DNA of 19,477 nucleotides from assembly GCA_964594075.1 (NCBI GenBank), contig CAZQKW010000059.1:1-19477 (forward strand), given 5' to 3'. The notes below the pieces were generated by a model. The model made no database searches, was not told the origin of the DNA, and saw only the letters and a program-made list of their open reading frames with translations. Of the stretch, positions 7,229 through 14,668 are shown one piece after another; position 1 is the stretch's first letter; each line of letters opens with the position of its first letter. Made by a program: the position numbers and the translations under genes. The stretch comes from CAZQKW01 sp964594075. GTDB taxonomy: Bacteria; Desulfobacterota; WTBG01; CAIYCZ01.

Positions 7229-7678
7229 ATGAGTGATCTGCTTGAAGTCATTATAAAACGCGTTACGCCGGATATTCAATCGGGACAGTATAAGGTTGTT
7301 CTCCAGGATAAACTTTCGGGAAGGCTGCTCATGATTTGGGTGGGCCATTTTGAAGGCACTGCAATTGCTATGGGCCTTGAAGAAAGCTGGGTCCCCCGTC
7401 CGCTCACACACGATTTGATTAAAAATATTATTCACAGCTTGAATGCATATCTCAGCCGGGTGATTATAACAGACCTAAGAGATAATACATTCTATGCGGT
7501 CGTGTGCATCGTTCTTGACGGAAAAGAGATCATGGTTGATTCCCGGCCAAGTGATGCAATCGCGATCGCCATAAGAGAGAAATCCCCTATTTTCGTGAGT
7601 AGCAACCTCGCGGACAAAATGATTGACGAAGTGGATGAAATATTTGAGACCATGCAGCCAAAGGAAACCGTTCATTAA
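7229..7678 (+). CDS. Bifunctional nuclease family protein (DUF151)
   Basis: A 149-residue protein of the DUF151/BFN family, whose plant and archaeal or bacterial members have been reported to have DNase and RNase activity. The signature DSRPSDAIAIAIREKSPIFV is at about residues 104-123, preceded by WVGHFEGTAIAMGLE (37-51) and HDLIKNIIHSL (61-71), the usual family blocks. Acidic residues dominate the C-terminal tail (DEVDEIFE). The protein is near the full bacterial length. It follows the HD-GYP gene by 43 nt and is followed directly by a terminator at 7726-7759, so the two probably form one transcript. The ribosome-binding site before the ATG is weak, suggesting translational coupling. The exact substrate is unknown. 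Confidence 0.88.
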   Translation: MSDLLEVIIKRVTPDIQSGQYKVVLQDKLSGRLLMIWVGHFEGTAIAMGLEESWVPRPLTHDLIKNIIHSLNAYLSRVIITDLRDNTFYAVVCIVLDGKEIMVDSRPSDAIAIAIREKSPIFVSSNLADKMIDEVDEIFETMQPKETVH

Positions 7679-7725
7679 GATTGCAAGCGCCGGCGCTGCG
7701 TAAACTGGCAACCATGTTTGTTGCT

Positions 7726-7759
7726 GACCCTTCTTCCTGAAACTGTAGAAGGGTCTTTT
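7726..7759 (+). terminator. Rho-independent terminator after the DUF151 gene
   Basis: A 9-bp perfect stem, GACCCTTCT (7726-7734) with AGAAGGGTC (7747-7755), has a 12-nt loop and is followed by TTTT. It lies about 50 nt after the DUF151 stop codon. A separate 12-nt perfect palindrome (AGCGCCGGCGCT, 7686-7697) lies between. Confidence 0.75.
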
Positions 7760-7898
7760 GCTATATAGTGAGTGCCAATGACACCTTCCGTCGATTTTTT
7801 TATCCACGCGTCCTTTATGAGCGGTCAAGCCATTACCGCATTTTCGTTACCATATCAGTATGTGCAGATCTCCGCATAGCGACCTTGCAGGATAACGC

Positions 7899-8546
7899 AT
7901 GAAAAAATCAGTATTAGTCCTCATTATGCTGAGCTGTTTTGCGGTTGTTATCGTAACGCAGTATCCGCTAATACTTACCAATTATGCTCGGTTTTTTTAT
8001 GTACATAACGCGACTAAGGGAGCTGATCTGCTGGTGGTTCTCGCCGGCGGTATTATTCCGCGCCTGCCCTATGCTATTGAACTCTGTCAGAACGGTTATG
8101 CCGGACGTATCATTTTGACCGAGGCACGTCATCCTGACCCGCGTTTTAAGGAGATATGGAACGGTGAATGGAGTATGGCTTCAGGAATTATACGGCTCCT
8201 CAATGCAAAAGTACCTATCGTATTTCTTCCATCGCTGAAAAAAGGGGGGGCCACATCCACGTTTGACGAAGCATACGACCTGAAAGACTACTGTTTAAAA
8301 AACAAGTTTAAACATATCATCTTAGTTACAGAAAGGCACCATACACGGCGCGCTCTCCTTGCTTTTGAAAAGGTAATGGCGGGAACTGGCATACGGATTG
8401 AGGCAGCAGGTGCTGCCAATAATATGTTTAACGAAGCAAATTGGTGGCAGACTGATATGGGGATTTCAGCTTATATCATGGAGGGTATCAAATATGCGCT
8501 CTATGTTATGACAGATAAAAATGTTTCATTTATAAAAAATTATTGA
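7899..8546 (+). CDS. DUF218 (YdcF/ElyC/SanA-like) membrane-anchored protein
   Basis: A 215-residue protein with an N-terminal hydrophobic segment (residues 4-20, VLVLIMLSCFAVVIVT) that acts as a signal anchor, followed by a DUF218 domain. The domain shows GADLLVVLAGGIIPRLPYAIEL (41-62), GYAGRIILTEARHPDP (66-81), the GGATSTFDEA block (116-125) and the HIILVTERHHTRRALLAFE segment (139-157). Family members include ElyC and SanA, linked to envelope integrity or peptidoglycan and enterobacterial common antigen processes in Escherichia coli; the biochemical activity is generally unproven. An AGGA (7889-7892) sits 6 nt before the ATG. It starts after the 7726-7759 terminator, so it needs its own promoter; I see no clear one in 7760-7898. 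Confidence 0.85.
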   Translation: MKKSVLVLIMLSCFAVVIVTQYPLILTNYARFFYVHNATKGADLLVVLAGGIIPRLPYAIELCQNGYAGRIILTEARHPDPRFKEIWNGEWSMASGIIRLLNAKVPIVFLPSLKKGGATSTFDEAYDLKDYCLKNKFKHIILVTERHHTRRALLAFEKVMAGTGIRIEAAGAANNMFNEANWWQTDMGISAYIMEGIKYALYVMTDKNVSFIKNY

Positions 8547-8584
8547 ATTGTTCAGCCCTCATCCTGTCCAAAAAACTTTAGACT

Positions 8585-10003
8585 ATGCATATCAACACTG
8601 AAAAACAGCAGGTAGCGCTCTCTTCTGTCCTGGCGGCGCTGGTTTTAGTCATATTGAAAGTCATTATCGGCCTGAAAACCGGAAGCCTCGGCATACTTTC
8701 AGAGGCCGCCCATTCAGCGCTTGATTTGGGGGCTGCGGGCATAACACTCTTTGCGGTGCGGATGGCAGACAAGCCTGCTGATGCTCTTCATACCTACGGC
8801 CATGGGAAGATAGAAAACATTTCTGCGCTTATTGAAACAGTGCTGTTGCTTATCACCTGTGGGTGGATTATGTATGAGGCAATTGAACGACTGGCTTTTG
8901 GTAAAGCCACTGAACTATCTAATATCGCCTGGGGAATAGGAATCATGAGCTTGTCAATAGTTATTGATTTCTCTCGATCACGTGCGTTAAGCCGAGCGGC
9001 GAAAAAATATAAAAGTCAGGCTTTGGAGGCAGATGCGCTTCATTTTTCAAGCGACGTTTGGGGTTCTCTGGTGGTGATCCTTGGGCTGGTGTGCGTTAAA
9101 GTCGGAGATTATTATAACAGCGCGCTCCTCAATCGTGCAGATGCGCTCGCAGCGCTTGCGGTTTCGCTTTTGATTATCAGGGTGAGCGTTAAGCTGGGGA
9201 AACGGGCGATAGATGTATTGCTTGATACTGCGCCACAGGGACTGATCGCTGAGATCATGCAGGAACTTAAAGCTATTCAGGGCGTGCTGGATATTAACAC
9301 GGTGCGCCTTCGCCCTGCCGGATCTCAGTATTTTATTGATCTCAATGTCGGTATCAACAAAAACGAGAGCCACCAGGCGGTGCATGCAATTGTCCATGAA
9401 ATACGCGAGCGATTGACCCAAAGAATTCCCAACAGCAATATTATGATATGCACGTATCCCGTCACTACCTCATCCGATAACGACCAGGAGACCTGGCGAA
9501 CCATTAAAAAAATTGTAGATTTATTTCCCGTATGCACAAACATTCACAACATCCATGTATACGAAATTTCAGGAAAGAAACGTATAACGATTCATATAGA
9601 GATTCGCCACAGCCTCGATCTGCAAGCAACGCATGACCTTTCCCATCGCATCAGCCGGTTGATTACCTCTTCAATGCCCGACGTGGAGGATGTTAACATA
9701 ACATTTGAAACAATGCCGCAGCGGCATATTATTGCCCGTGACATAACCAGCCAGAGCGCAGATCTTATTAAGAGGATAGAGGATTTAGTAAATAAAACGC
9801 CGGAGTGTGTTAACTGTCATGACATAAAAATTTTCGAGGAAGGGAAGACATTGACCGTATTTTTACACTGCGCATTAAAAGAAAATTTTGCCAATGAAAC
9901 ACTGGAAAAATTATTACAGAATATTTCCCAAAAGATAAAAACGGCGATAAGCGGCATAGAGAATATTCATATACACGTTGAGCCGCTGGAACACGGGATG
10001 TAA
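8585..10003 (+). CDS. Cation diffusion facilitator transporter with three C-terminal dimerisation-like repeats
   Basis: CDF-family metal/proton antiporter that exports divalent metal. The N-terminal ~210 residues hold the six-helix membrane domain. The transport-site motifs are H43-xxx-D47 in AAHSALDLGA and H153-xxx-D157 in DALHFSSDVWG. The HxxxD/HxxxD set (rather than DxxxD in the first helix) is the ZnT-type arrangement associated with zinc preference. The loop motif DKPADALHTYGHGK (62-75) is conserved. The protein has 472 residues instead of about 300. After the usual cytosolic dimerisation domain (about 212-293) come two more similar alpha/beta segments (about 303-388 and 395-470). The ribosome-binding site is weak; 38 nt separate it from the DUF218 gene. 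Zinc is the likely but unproven substrate. Confidence 0.9.
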   Translation: MHINTEKQQVALSSVLAALVLVILKVIIGLKTGSLGILSEAAHSALDLGAAGITLFAVRMADKPADALHTYGHGKIENISALIETVLLLITCGWIMYEAIERLAFGKATELSNIAWGIGIMSLSIVIDFSRSRALSRAAKKYKSQALEADALHFSSDVWGSLVVILGLVCVKVGDYYNSALLNRADALAALAVSLLIIRVSVKLGKRAIDVLLDTAPQGLIAEIMQELKAIQGVLDINTVRLRPAGSQYFIDLNVGINKNESHQAVHAIVHEIRERLTQRIPNSNIMICTYPVTTSSDNDQETWRTIKKIVDLFPVCTNIHNIHVYEISGKKRITIHIEIRHSLDLQATHDLSHRISRLITSSMPDVEDVNITFETMPQRHIIARDITSQSADLIKRIEDLVNKTPECVNCHDIKIFEEGKTLTVFLHCALKENFANETLEKLLQNISQKIKTAISGIENIHIHVEPLEHGM

Positions 10004-10102
10004 AATTGTTGCGGGATTTGTTGCTTTACTTTTAAAAAAGAATATGTGATAAAATAACAGTTTTTAAACGCCTACGGCAAGATACATTTCTGTTTTTTTA
10101 CG

Positions 10103-10561
10103 TTGAAAGGTCATCACAGCGATATTGTCTTTATGCAGGCCGCTCTTGAGCAGGCTGGCGAAGCGCTCAAGCGGCATGAAGTGCCGATTGGTGCGATCGT
10201 CGTTAAAGATGGCGAAATTATTTCCCGGGCTTTTAACAGTCCCATCATGCTCCAGGACCCCACCGCACACGCAGAAATTCTTGCGCTCCGCAATGCAGGG
10301 CAGCGACTCAAGAATTACCGGCTGACAGGCGCTATGCTCTATGTTACCGTAGAGCCCTGTATAATGTGCATGGGGGCGCTCATTCATGCCCGCATTAAGC
10401 GCCTTATTTTTGGCGCTTATGACCCAAAGGCGGGTGCTGCTGGTTCGGTGTTTGACCTTGCCAGTCATGAGCGTTTAAATCACTGCATAGAAATAACACC
10501 CGGCGTGATGGAGCAGGAATGTAAAGCGATCTTGCAAAATTTTTTCAGGGACCGCAGGTAG
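10103..10561 (+). CDS. tadA: tRNA-specific adenosine deaminase
   Basis: Zinc deaminase that converts A34 to inosine in tRNA-Arg(ACG). With the TTG start it has 152 residues. The zinc site is complete: H56-A-E58 in TAHAEIL, and C86/C89 in EPCIMCMGALIHARI. The conserved start of the family (a D..fM segment before ALEQAGEALKRHEVPIGAIVV) is only included if translation begins upstream of the ATG at 10133. I therefore give the TTG at 10103, but no Shine-Dalgarno precedes it and the start is uncertain. It lies just upstream of tRNA-Ser and the SRP RNA, in the same neighbourhood as dnaX and recR, a common arrangement. Confidence 0.93.
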   Translation: MKGHHSDIVFMQAALEQAGEALKRHEVPIGAIVVKDGEIISRAFNSPIMLQDPTAHAEILALRNAGQRLKNYRLTGAMLYVTVEPCIMCMGALIHARIKRLIFGAYDPKAGAAGSVFDLASHERLNHCIEITPGVMEQECKAILQNFFRDRR

Positions 10562-10663
10562 AGGTAAACTGGGATGCGCAGCAAGACGCGGCGAACCCAT
10601 CTTTCAAAGATACGTATGATTGACCAGTTATACTGGTATAGGAGGCAATGCTGGTTTAATTAC

Positions 10664-10669
10664 TATAAT
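10664..10669 (+). promoter_or_regulatory. Possible -10 box for tRNA-Ser
   Basis: A perfect TATAAT lies 9 nt before the mature tRNA 5' end. No good -35 box is seen at the usual distance. A CCAGT-TAT-ACTGG inverted repeat occurs at 10624-10636. Transcription could begin at or just before the tRNA. Confidence 0.35.
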
Positions 10670-10678
10670 AAAAACACT

Positions 10679-10771
10679 GGAGAGATGACCGAGATGGCCG
10701 AAGGTGCACGACTGGAAATCGTGTGTACACCTAAAAGTGTACCGAGGGTTCGAATCCCTCTCTCTCCGCCA
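10679..10771 (+). tRNA. tRNA-Ser (GGA)
   Basis: The acceptor strand GGAGAGA (10679-10685) pairs with TCTCTCC (10761-10767), followed by G and an encoded CCA (10769-10771). The anticodon stem CACGA/TCGTG encloses the loop CTGGAAA with anticodon GGA at 10714-10716, reading UCC and UCU. The long variable arm between about 10724 and 10742 is the class II serine hallmark. The T arm contains GGTTCGAATCC. It is followed at once by the SRP RNA. Confidence 0.97.
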
Positions 10772-10800
10772 GTTGCAGTTTATAAACCGCAGAGTGGTGT

Positions 10801-10900
10801 GATAGCCGGATCCTGAACAACAGAAAAGTTGCGAACCCCGCCAGGTCCGGAAGGAAGCAACGGTAGTAATGATTCTGGGTGTTTGGGGTATCCGGCTATC
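10801..10900 (+). ncRNA. ffs: Small signal recognition particle RNA (4.5S-type)
   Basis: RNA scaffold for Ffh in cotranslational protein targeting. The ends form an 11-bp perfect helix, GATAGCCGGAT (10801-10811) with ATCCGGCTATC (10890-10900). The near-universal domain IV core is present: CCAGGTCCGGAAGGAAGCA at 10841-10859, containing the GGAA tetraloop and the asymmetric loop bound by Ffh. A length of about 100 nt marks the short bacterial form without an Alu domain. A pyrimidine-rich tail (CTTTCTC) follows. It lies 30 nt after tRNA-Ser and upstream of dnaX, a conserved placement. Ends are assigned from the closing helix and may be a few bases off. Confidence 0.95.
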
Positions 10901-10962
10901 CTTTCTCATAACAGCGGCGCCATGTTTTTTATCCAAAACTGCGCACCGCTTTGAGTTCATTG

Positions 10963-10990
10963 TTGGCAACCTTGCAGCAGGGCATAAATT
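10963..10990 (+). promoter_or_regulatory. Possible promoter upstream of dnaX
   Basis: TTGGCA (10963-10968), 16 nt, then TAAATT (10985-10990). The start point would be near 10997, within a GCAGGGC/GCCCTGC inverted repeat (10977-10983 and 11000-11006). The boxes are only moderate matches, so this is tentative; dnaX could also be read from upstream. Confidence 0.3.
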
Positions 10991-11026
10991 CCTGAGCCCG
11001 CCCTGCAGCCCGAATGGTACCTTGCG

Positions 11027-12715
11027 ATGTCATATCAAGTATTAGCGCGAAAATGGCGTCCCCAGACATTTGAGGAAGTCGTCGGCCAGAAACATGTTTC
11101 GCAGACCCTGAAAAATGCCATCAAACAGGGCAAAATTGCCCATGCCTTTTTATTTACCGGCGAACGCGGAGTAGGGAAAACCTCTCTGGCAAGAATTCTT
11201 GCAAAGGCCCTCAACTGTCATAGCACACCGCAGCCGACTGATGTCCCCTGTAACACCTGTCCCTCGTGTGTTGAGATAACGTCAGGCTGTTCAATGGATG
11301 TTCTTGAAATTGACGGCGCCTCTAACACCGGCGTGGACGATGTGCGTATCTTGCGCGAGAATGTGCGGTATAAGCCGGCGCGCGACCGCTATAAAATTTA
11401 TATTATTGACGAAGTGCACATGCTTTCAAAGCCGGCGTTTAATGCGTTGCTTAAAACCCTGGAAGAGCCGCCGCCGCATACCGTTTTCATGTTCGCCACT
11501 ACTGAGCCGGAAAAAATACCGGACACCATCATTTCCCGCTGTTTGCGGTTTGATCTAAAACGGATAGCTACTCAGGAAATTATAACCCAGTTGGAACGGC
11601 TTCTCAAAGCTGAACAGATTCACATAAGTAAACGCGGTCTGTTTCTCATCGCGCGGGCGGCTGAGGGCAGTATGCGCGATGCACTAAGTTTGCTTGACCG
11701 TATTCTTGCTTATTGCCGCAATGAAATAAAGGATGCTGATATAGAGGAGTTGCTGGGACGCGTTGACCGGAGCTATCTCTATAAAATAACCGAAGCGATA
11801 GCGGCCAAAAATCCGGTCGCATGTTTGACCCTTCTTAATACCATCTATGAAACAGGCTTTGATTTGCGGCAATTCTATTATGCCTACCTTGAGCACCTGC
11901 GTGACCTGATGGTGGTAAAAGTAACCAGCGGTCCTGTTGCATGGATGGATATGCCTGAGAATGAGCTTGCCGAAGTGGTCCGCCTTGCGCAAACTCTATC
12001 TATTGAACATCTGCAGCGGATTTTTCGGCTGTGGTTTGCGGCAGAAAGCGACATTACCCAGTCGCCACTGCCTAAAGTTGCTCTGGAAATGTGCCTGCTT
12101 GAAATGATTCACGCTCAGCAGTCAATGCCCATAGAGGAAGCTCTGGAAAAACTGGAGATGTTGCAGCAAAACATTATCAGCACCTCTGCTATGACCGGTC
12201 AGAGATGGCAGCCGCCGTCAAAAACACCCGCGCCCGAGCAAAAGTCGGAATCAAAAAAAAATCCTGCAGATTCCGGATGTTCCGCCTCGGCAGAAGCGGA
12301 CGAATCGTGCTTGCAGGAACAGGAAGAGAAAATTCTGCAAGAATCGAATGCCGCCGGATTTCTTGAATTTGTCCGGCAACAAGATGTGCCGCTTGCATCC
12401 AAGCTTGAACAGGGAACCATACGATTTCAGGGAGAAGGGGAGTTTATTATAGAATTACCTGCTAACTCCTTTTTTCTTGAAACCATTAGAGAGCGCGAGA
12501 CAGAAAATAAGATAAAAAGACTTTGCGAAGAATTTTTTAAGAAAGCCATGACCATAAAGGTGGTGCCGGTAAAAAAAGCACACTTGCATAAAGAAAGCCG
12601 CCCCTCGGATCTTGATCGAAAAAAAAAGGTTCATGATGCGCTGCACAATCCACTGATTCAAAAGCTCGTGGAAACGTTTGACGGAAAGATTGTAGAAATA
12701 AAAACAGATATATAA
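11027..12715 (+). CDS. dnaX: DNA polymerase III subunit gamma/tau
   Basis: Clamp-loader ATPase that loads the beta clamp and, as tau, links polymerase cores to the helicase. The AAA+ domain shows Walker A GERGVGKT (45-52), the zinc cysteines C64, C75, C78 and C81, Walker B IIDEVH (126-131), and the sensor/arginine-finger region TTEPEKIPDTIISRC (158-172). Domain III follows to about residue 370, then a linker rich in E, S and A (about 395-440), then a tau-like C-terminus. The 562 residues suggest full-length tau. Two runs of nine A (12253-12261 and 12619-12627) could give shorter products; see the separate entries. The ATG has a poor ribosome-binding site. ybaB and recR follow, the normal order. 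Confidence 0.96.
   Translation: MSYQVLARKWRPQTFEEVVGQKHVSQTLKNAIKQGKIAHAFLFTGERGVGKTSLARILAKALNCHSTPQPTDVPCNTCPSCVEITSGCSMDVLEIDGASNTGVDDVRILRENVRYKPARDRYKIYIIDEVHMLSKPAFNALLKTLEEPPPHTVFMFATTEPEKIPDTIISRCLRFDLKRIATQEIITQLERLLKAEQIHISKRGLFLIARAAEGSMRDALSLLDRILAYCRNEIKDADIEELLGRVDRSYLYKITEAIAAKNPVACLTLLNTIYETGFDLRQFYYAYLEHLRDLMVVKVTSGPVAWMDMPENELAEVVRLAQTLSIEHLQRIFRLWFAAESDITQSPLPKVALEMCLLEMIHAQQSMPIEEALEKLEMLQQNIISTSAMTGQRWQPPSKTPAPEQKSESKKNPADSGCSASAEADESCLQEQEEKILQESNAAGFLEFVRQQDVPLASKLEQGTIRFQGEGEFIIELPANSFFLETIRERETENKIKRLCEEFFKKAMTIKVVPVKKAHLHKESRPSDLDRKKKVHDALHNPLIQKLVETFDGKIVEIKTDI
12253..12261 (+). other. A9 tract in dnaX, possible slippage site for a gamma-like product
   Basis: Nine consecutive A at codons 409-412, just after the AAA+ domains. 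A gain of one A in the transcript would end translation at TGA 12364-12366 (about 446 residues). Loss of one A would end it at TAG 12450-12452 (about 474 residues). Thermus thermophilus dnaX is known to use a nine-A run for transcriptional slippage to make gamma, so the placement is suggestive. Confidence 0.4.
12619..12636 (+). other. A9G tract in dnaX with rapid -1 frame stop
   Basis: The codons CGA AAA AAA AAG (531-534) contain the A-AAA-AAG heptamer in the phase used for -1 frameshifting in Escherichia coli dnaX. A -1 shift would add Gly-Ser and stop at TGA 12634-12636, giving 536 residues instead of 562. No strong downstream stimulatory structure was identified. The functional value is uncertain because it lies near the C-terminus. 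Confidence 0.25.
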
Positions 12716-12799
12716 CGGATAAAAGATTTGCCATGAGCATGCTGGGAGAGAGTTCCCAATTTATCACGTTGTTCAATAACCCTTTAGGGAGCAAAATAT

Positions 12800-13111
12800 A
12801 TGAATATAGCTCAGATTATGAAACAGGCGCAGAAGATGCAGGAACAGATGGCGCGCATCCAGGAGGAGCTTGCAAGCAAAACAGTTGAGGCTTCTGCCGG
12901 CGGCGGAATGGTGACGGTTATTGCTAATGGCAGACAGGAAGTTCTGTCGGTAAAAATTTCTCCCGAGGTCATAAACCCCCAGGATAGCGGAATGCTTGAA
13001 GATCTGGTGGCAGCAGCCGTCAATGAAGCGCTCAGATTGTCGCGCGAGCTGCTTCAGCAAGAGATGACGAAACTTACCGGCGGCCTGCGCATTCCCGGTC
13101 TGACAGTGTGA
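12800..13111 (+). CDS. ybaB: Nucleoid-associated protein, YbaB/EbfC family
   Basis: A small DNA-binding protein thought to act with RecR and DnaX partners or in nucleoid organisation. The 103 residues show the family pattern: an N-terminal helix MNIAQIMKQAQKMQEQMARI, the segment TVEASAGGGMVTVIANGRQEVLSVKI (about 28-53), then SPEVINP and a helical C-terminus ending in GGLRIPGL. A GGGAG at 12787-12791 lies 8 nt before the ATG. It is placed between dnaX and recR as in most bacteria, and only 7 nt precede recR. Identification is secure; molecular function is only partly known. Confidence 0.95.
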   Translation: MNIAQIMKQAQKMQEQMARIQEELASKTVEASAGGGMVTVIANGRQEVLSVKISPEVINPQDSGMLEDLVAAAVNEALRLSRELLQQEMTKLTGGLRIPGLTV

Positions 13112-13118
13112 GGCTGCC

Positions 13119-13718
13119 GTGTATTGCCCCCAGCCCATAAAAAACCTCATTCACTGTTTATCTGCGCTACCGGGTATCGGTGAAAAAACCGCTACACGCC
13201 TGGCATTGTTCATCATGCATCAGTCTGCGGCTGATGCGCAGCAGCTCGCACAAAGCATCATTGACGTTAAAGAGAAAATTCACCTCTGTCCCCAATGTTT
13301 TAATTTTGCCGACAACGACCTGTGCGCTATTTGCAAAAATCCATCACGTGATCGGCGGATAATTTGTGTGGTTGAAACCCCCGGCGACGTGATGTCCATT
13401 GAAAAAACCGGACACTTTAAAGGGCTCTATCATGTGCTGCACGGCGTCCTGGTGCCCCTTGACGGCATAGGCCCCGACCAGCTTAAAATAAAAGAACTGA
13501 TTTCGCGCGTGCAATCTGAGCAGATAACTGAAGTGATTTTAGCAACCAATCCGACCGTGAATGGTAATGCTACTGCGCTTTATATTTCTCAGCAGCTTGC
13601 ATCTTCCCGCGTCAAGGTTACCCGTATTGCCCAAGGCATCCCCAGCGGCGGAGATATTGAGTATGTTGATGAGGTCACCCTCCGCAGCGCGCTTAACGGT
13701 CGGCAGGATATGAAATAA
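13119..13718 (+). CDS. recR: Recombination mediator RecR
   Basis: Part of the RecFOR pathway that loads RecA on gapped DNA coated with SSB. The 199-residue protein begins at GTG (AGG 5 nt upstream, 7 nt after the ybaB stop). The domains are in order: helix-hairpin-helix LSALPGIGEKTATRLALF (14-31), a zinc finger with C57, C60, C69 and C72, and a Toprim domain. The Toprim domain holds E86 in VVETPGDVMSIE and continues with HVLHGVLVPLDGIGPDQL (105-122). The closing GIPSGGDIEYVDEVTL (173-188) is typical. All key residues are present. It is the last gene of the dnaX-ybaB-recR group, and 97 nt separate it from the por operon. Confidence 0.97.
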   Translation: MYCPQPIKNLIHCLSALPGIGEKTATRLALFIMHQSAADAQQLAQSIIDVKEKIHLCPQCFNFADNDLCAICKNPSRDRRIICVVETPGDVMSIEKTGHFKGLYHVLHGVLVPLDGIGPDQLKIKELISRVQSEQITEVILATNPTVNGNATALYISQQLASSRVKVTRIAQGIPSGGDIEYVDEVTLRSALNGRQDMK

Positions 13719-13750
13719 TGGAGGAGTGGCTGGCATAGCAACCAATGTAA

Positions 13751-13777
13751 TTGACAGCTTGTCAGCTATATGATAAT
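13751..13777 (+). promoter_or_regulatory. Promoter and palindromic operator candidate upstream of the por operon
   Basis: A perfect TTGACA (13751-13756) is followed after 15 nt by GATAAT (13772-13777). The -35 box is embedded in a perfect inverted repeat TGACA-GCT-TGTCA (13752-13764). A dimeric repressor or activator could bind there and control the six-gene operon starting at 13816. The 15-nt spacer is short, so the promoter may need an activator. Confidence 0.45.
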
Positions 13778-13815
13778 CAAAAACACCTCATGATTCTACA
13801 GCACAATACCAGACT

Positions 13816-14388
13816 ATGGCAATGATTGAAGTTAGAATCCACGGCAGAGGCGGCCAGGGTGCGGTAACATCTGCGGAAATTGTAGCCCTTGCAGCCATAA
13901 GCGAAGGCAAATATGCCCAGGCTTTTCCCAGCTTTGGGCCTGAACGCCGGGGAGCGCCGGTGCAGGCATTCATCAGGGTAAGCAGCGATCCGATAAAGCT
14001 CCGGTGCGACATCCGGCAACCGGACGTGGTAGTGATTCTTGACCCGGCTTTAATTGCGGTTGCCCAGGCGACGGCTGGCTTAAAGCCACACGGTATTATC
14101 GTTGTTAATACCAGTAAATCCATAGACCAGACCAAAACAGAACACCATCTCACGCATCGCACTGCTGTGGTAGATGCCACAAAAATAGCCCGGGAAATAC
14201 TCGGCCTTCCCATTACCAATACGACCATGATCGGGGCGCTGATAAAGGCAACCCGGCTGGTTGGTATTGACTCCGTGAATGAACCCCTGCGCCATCGTTT
14301 CGGCAGAATTGCCGAGAAAAATATTCAGGTGTGTCAGCGCGCATTTGAAGAAACCGTCGTGGAGGAAACCGACTGTGCCAAAACCTGA
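13816..14388 (+). CDS. porG: Pyruvate:ferredoxin oxidoreductase, gamma subunit
   Basis: Gamma subunit of the heterotetrameric 2-oxoacid:ferredoxin oxidoreductase, corresponding to the domain that helps hold coenzyme A and the dimer interface. The 190 residues start with the family block IEVRIHGRGGQGAVTSAEIVA (about 4-24), then AFPSFGPERRGAPVQAFIRV (about 36-55) and QPDVVVILDP. The start may be ATG 13816 or ATG 13822 two codons later; neither has a good Shine-Dalgarno. Its stop overlaps porD by 14 nt. It is the first gene of an operon with porD, porA, porB and two HydCB-like genes. A promoter/operator candidate lies at 13751-13777. Confidence 0.93.
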   Translation: MAMIEVRIHGRGGQGAVTSAEIVALAAISEGKYAQAFPSFGPERRGAPVQAFIRVSSDPIKLRCDIRQPDVVVILDPALIAVAQATAGLKPHGIIVVNTSKSIDQTKTEHHLTHRTAVVDATKIAREILGLPITNTTMIGALIKATRLVGIDSVNEPLRHRFGRIAEKNIQVCQRAFEETVVEETDCAKT

Positions 14389-14668
14389 TTTTGAAATAAC
14401 GTGGAAGGACCTGGAAGTCGGGTGCATTGTGACTGAACCTGGCAGCGCCAGCCAGTATAAAACCGGCGACTGGAAGTCACAGCATCCGGTCTGGGATAAA
14501 AAAAGATGCATAAAGTGCGGAATCTGTTACCTCTTTTGTCCGGAGCCCTGTATTGGCCAGGATGCCGAAGGGTACTTTGAGTCAAATCTTTTTTACTGTA
14601 AAGGGTGCGGTATTTGTGCGAGAGAATGCCCAACCGGGGCAATCCATATGGAACGGGAGGAAAGCTGA
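14375..14668 (+). CDS. porD: Pyruvate:ferredoxin oxidoreductase, delta (ferredoxin-like) subunit
   Basis: The iron-sulfur subunit that passes electrons from the catalytic subunits to ferredoxin. Two [4Fe-4S] motifs are complete: C45, C48, C51 and C55 (CIKCGICYLFC), and C75, C78, C81 and C85 (CKGCGICAREC). The GTG start at 14375 is chosen because GGAGGA (14361-14366) lies 8 nt upstream, and because the resulting 97-residue protein begins with the family-like MPKPDFEITWKDLEVG. The longer reading frame upstream is out of frame with, and overlaps, porG. It overlaps porG by 14 nt, and its TGA overlaps the porA ATG (14668). Translational coupling is likely. Confidence 0.93.
   Translation: MPKPDFEITWKDLEVGCIVTEPGSASQYKTGDWKSQHPVWDKKRCIKCGICYLFCPEPCIGQDAEGYFESNLFYCKGCGICARECPTGAIHMEREES

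Noticed and set aside
10574..10816. 80-codon frame running through tRNA-Ser
   Set aside because: It overlaps the whole tRNA and the start of the SRP RNA, so it cannot be a real coding gene.
13788..14228. Antisense reading frame of 146 codons opposite porG
   Set aside because: It is a shadow of a well-supported gene, has no ribosome-binding site and shows low-complexity composition typical of reverse-frame translation.
14605..14667. N-terminal extension of PorA by 21 residues
   Set aside because: The extension lies inside the porD ferredoxin motifs, while ATG 14668 has a strong GGGAGG site and the family's normal N-terminus.
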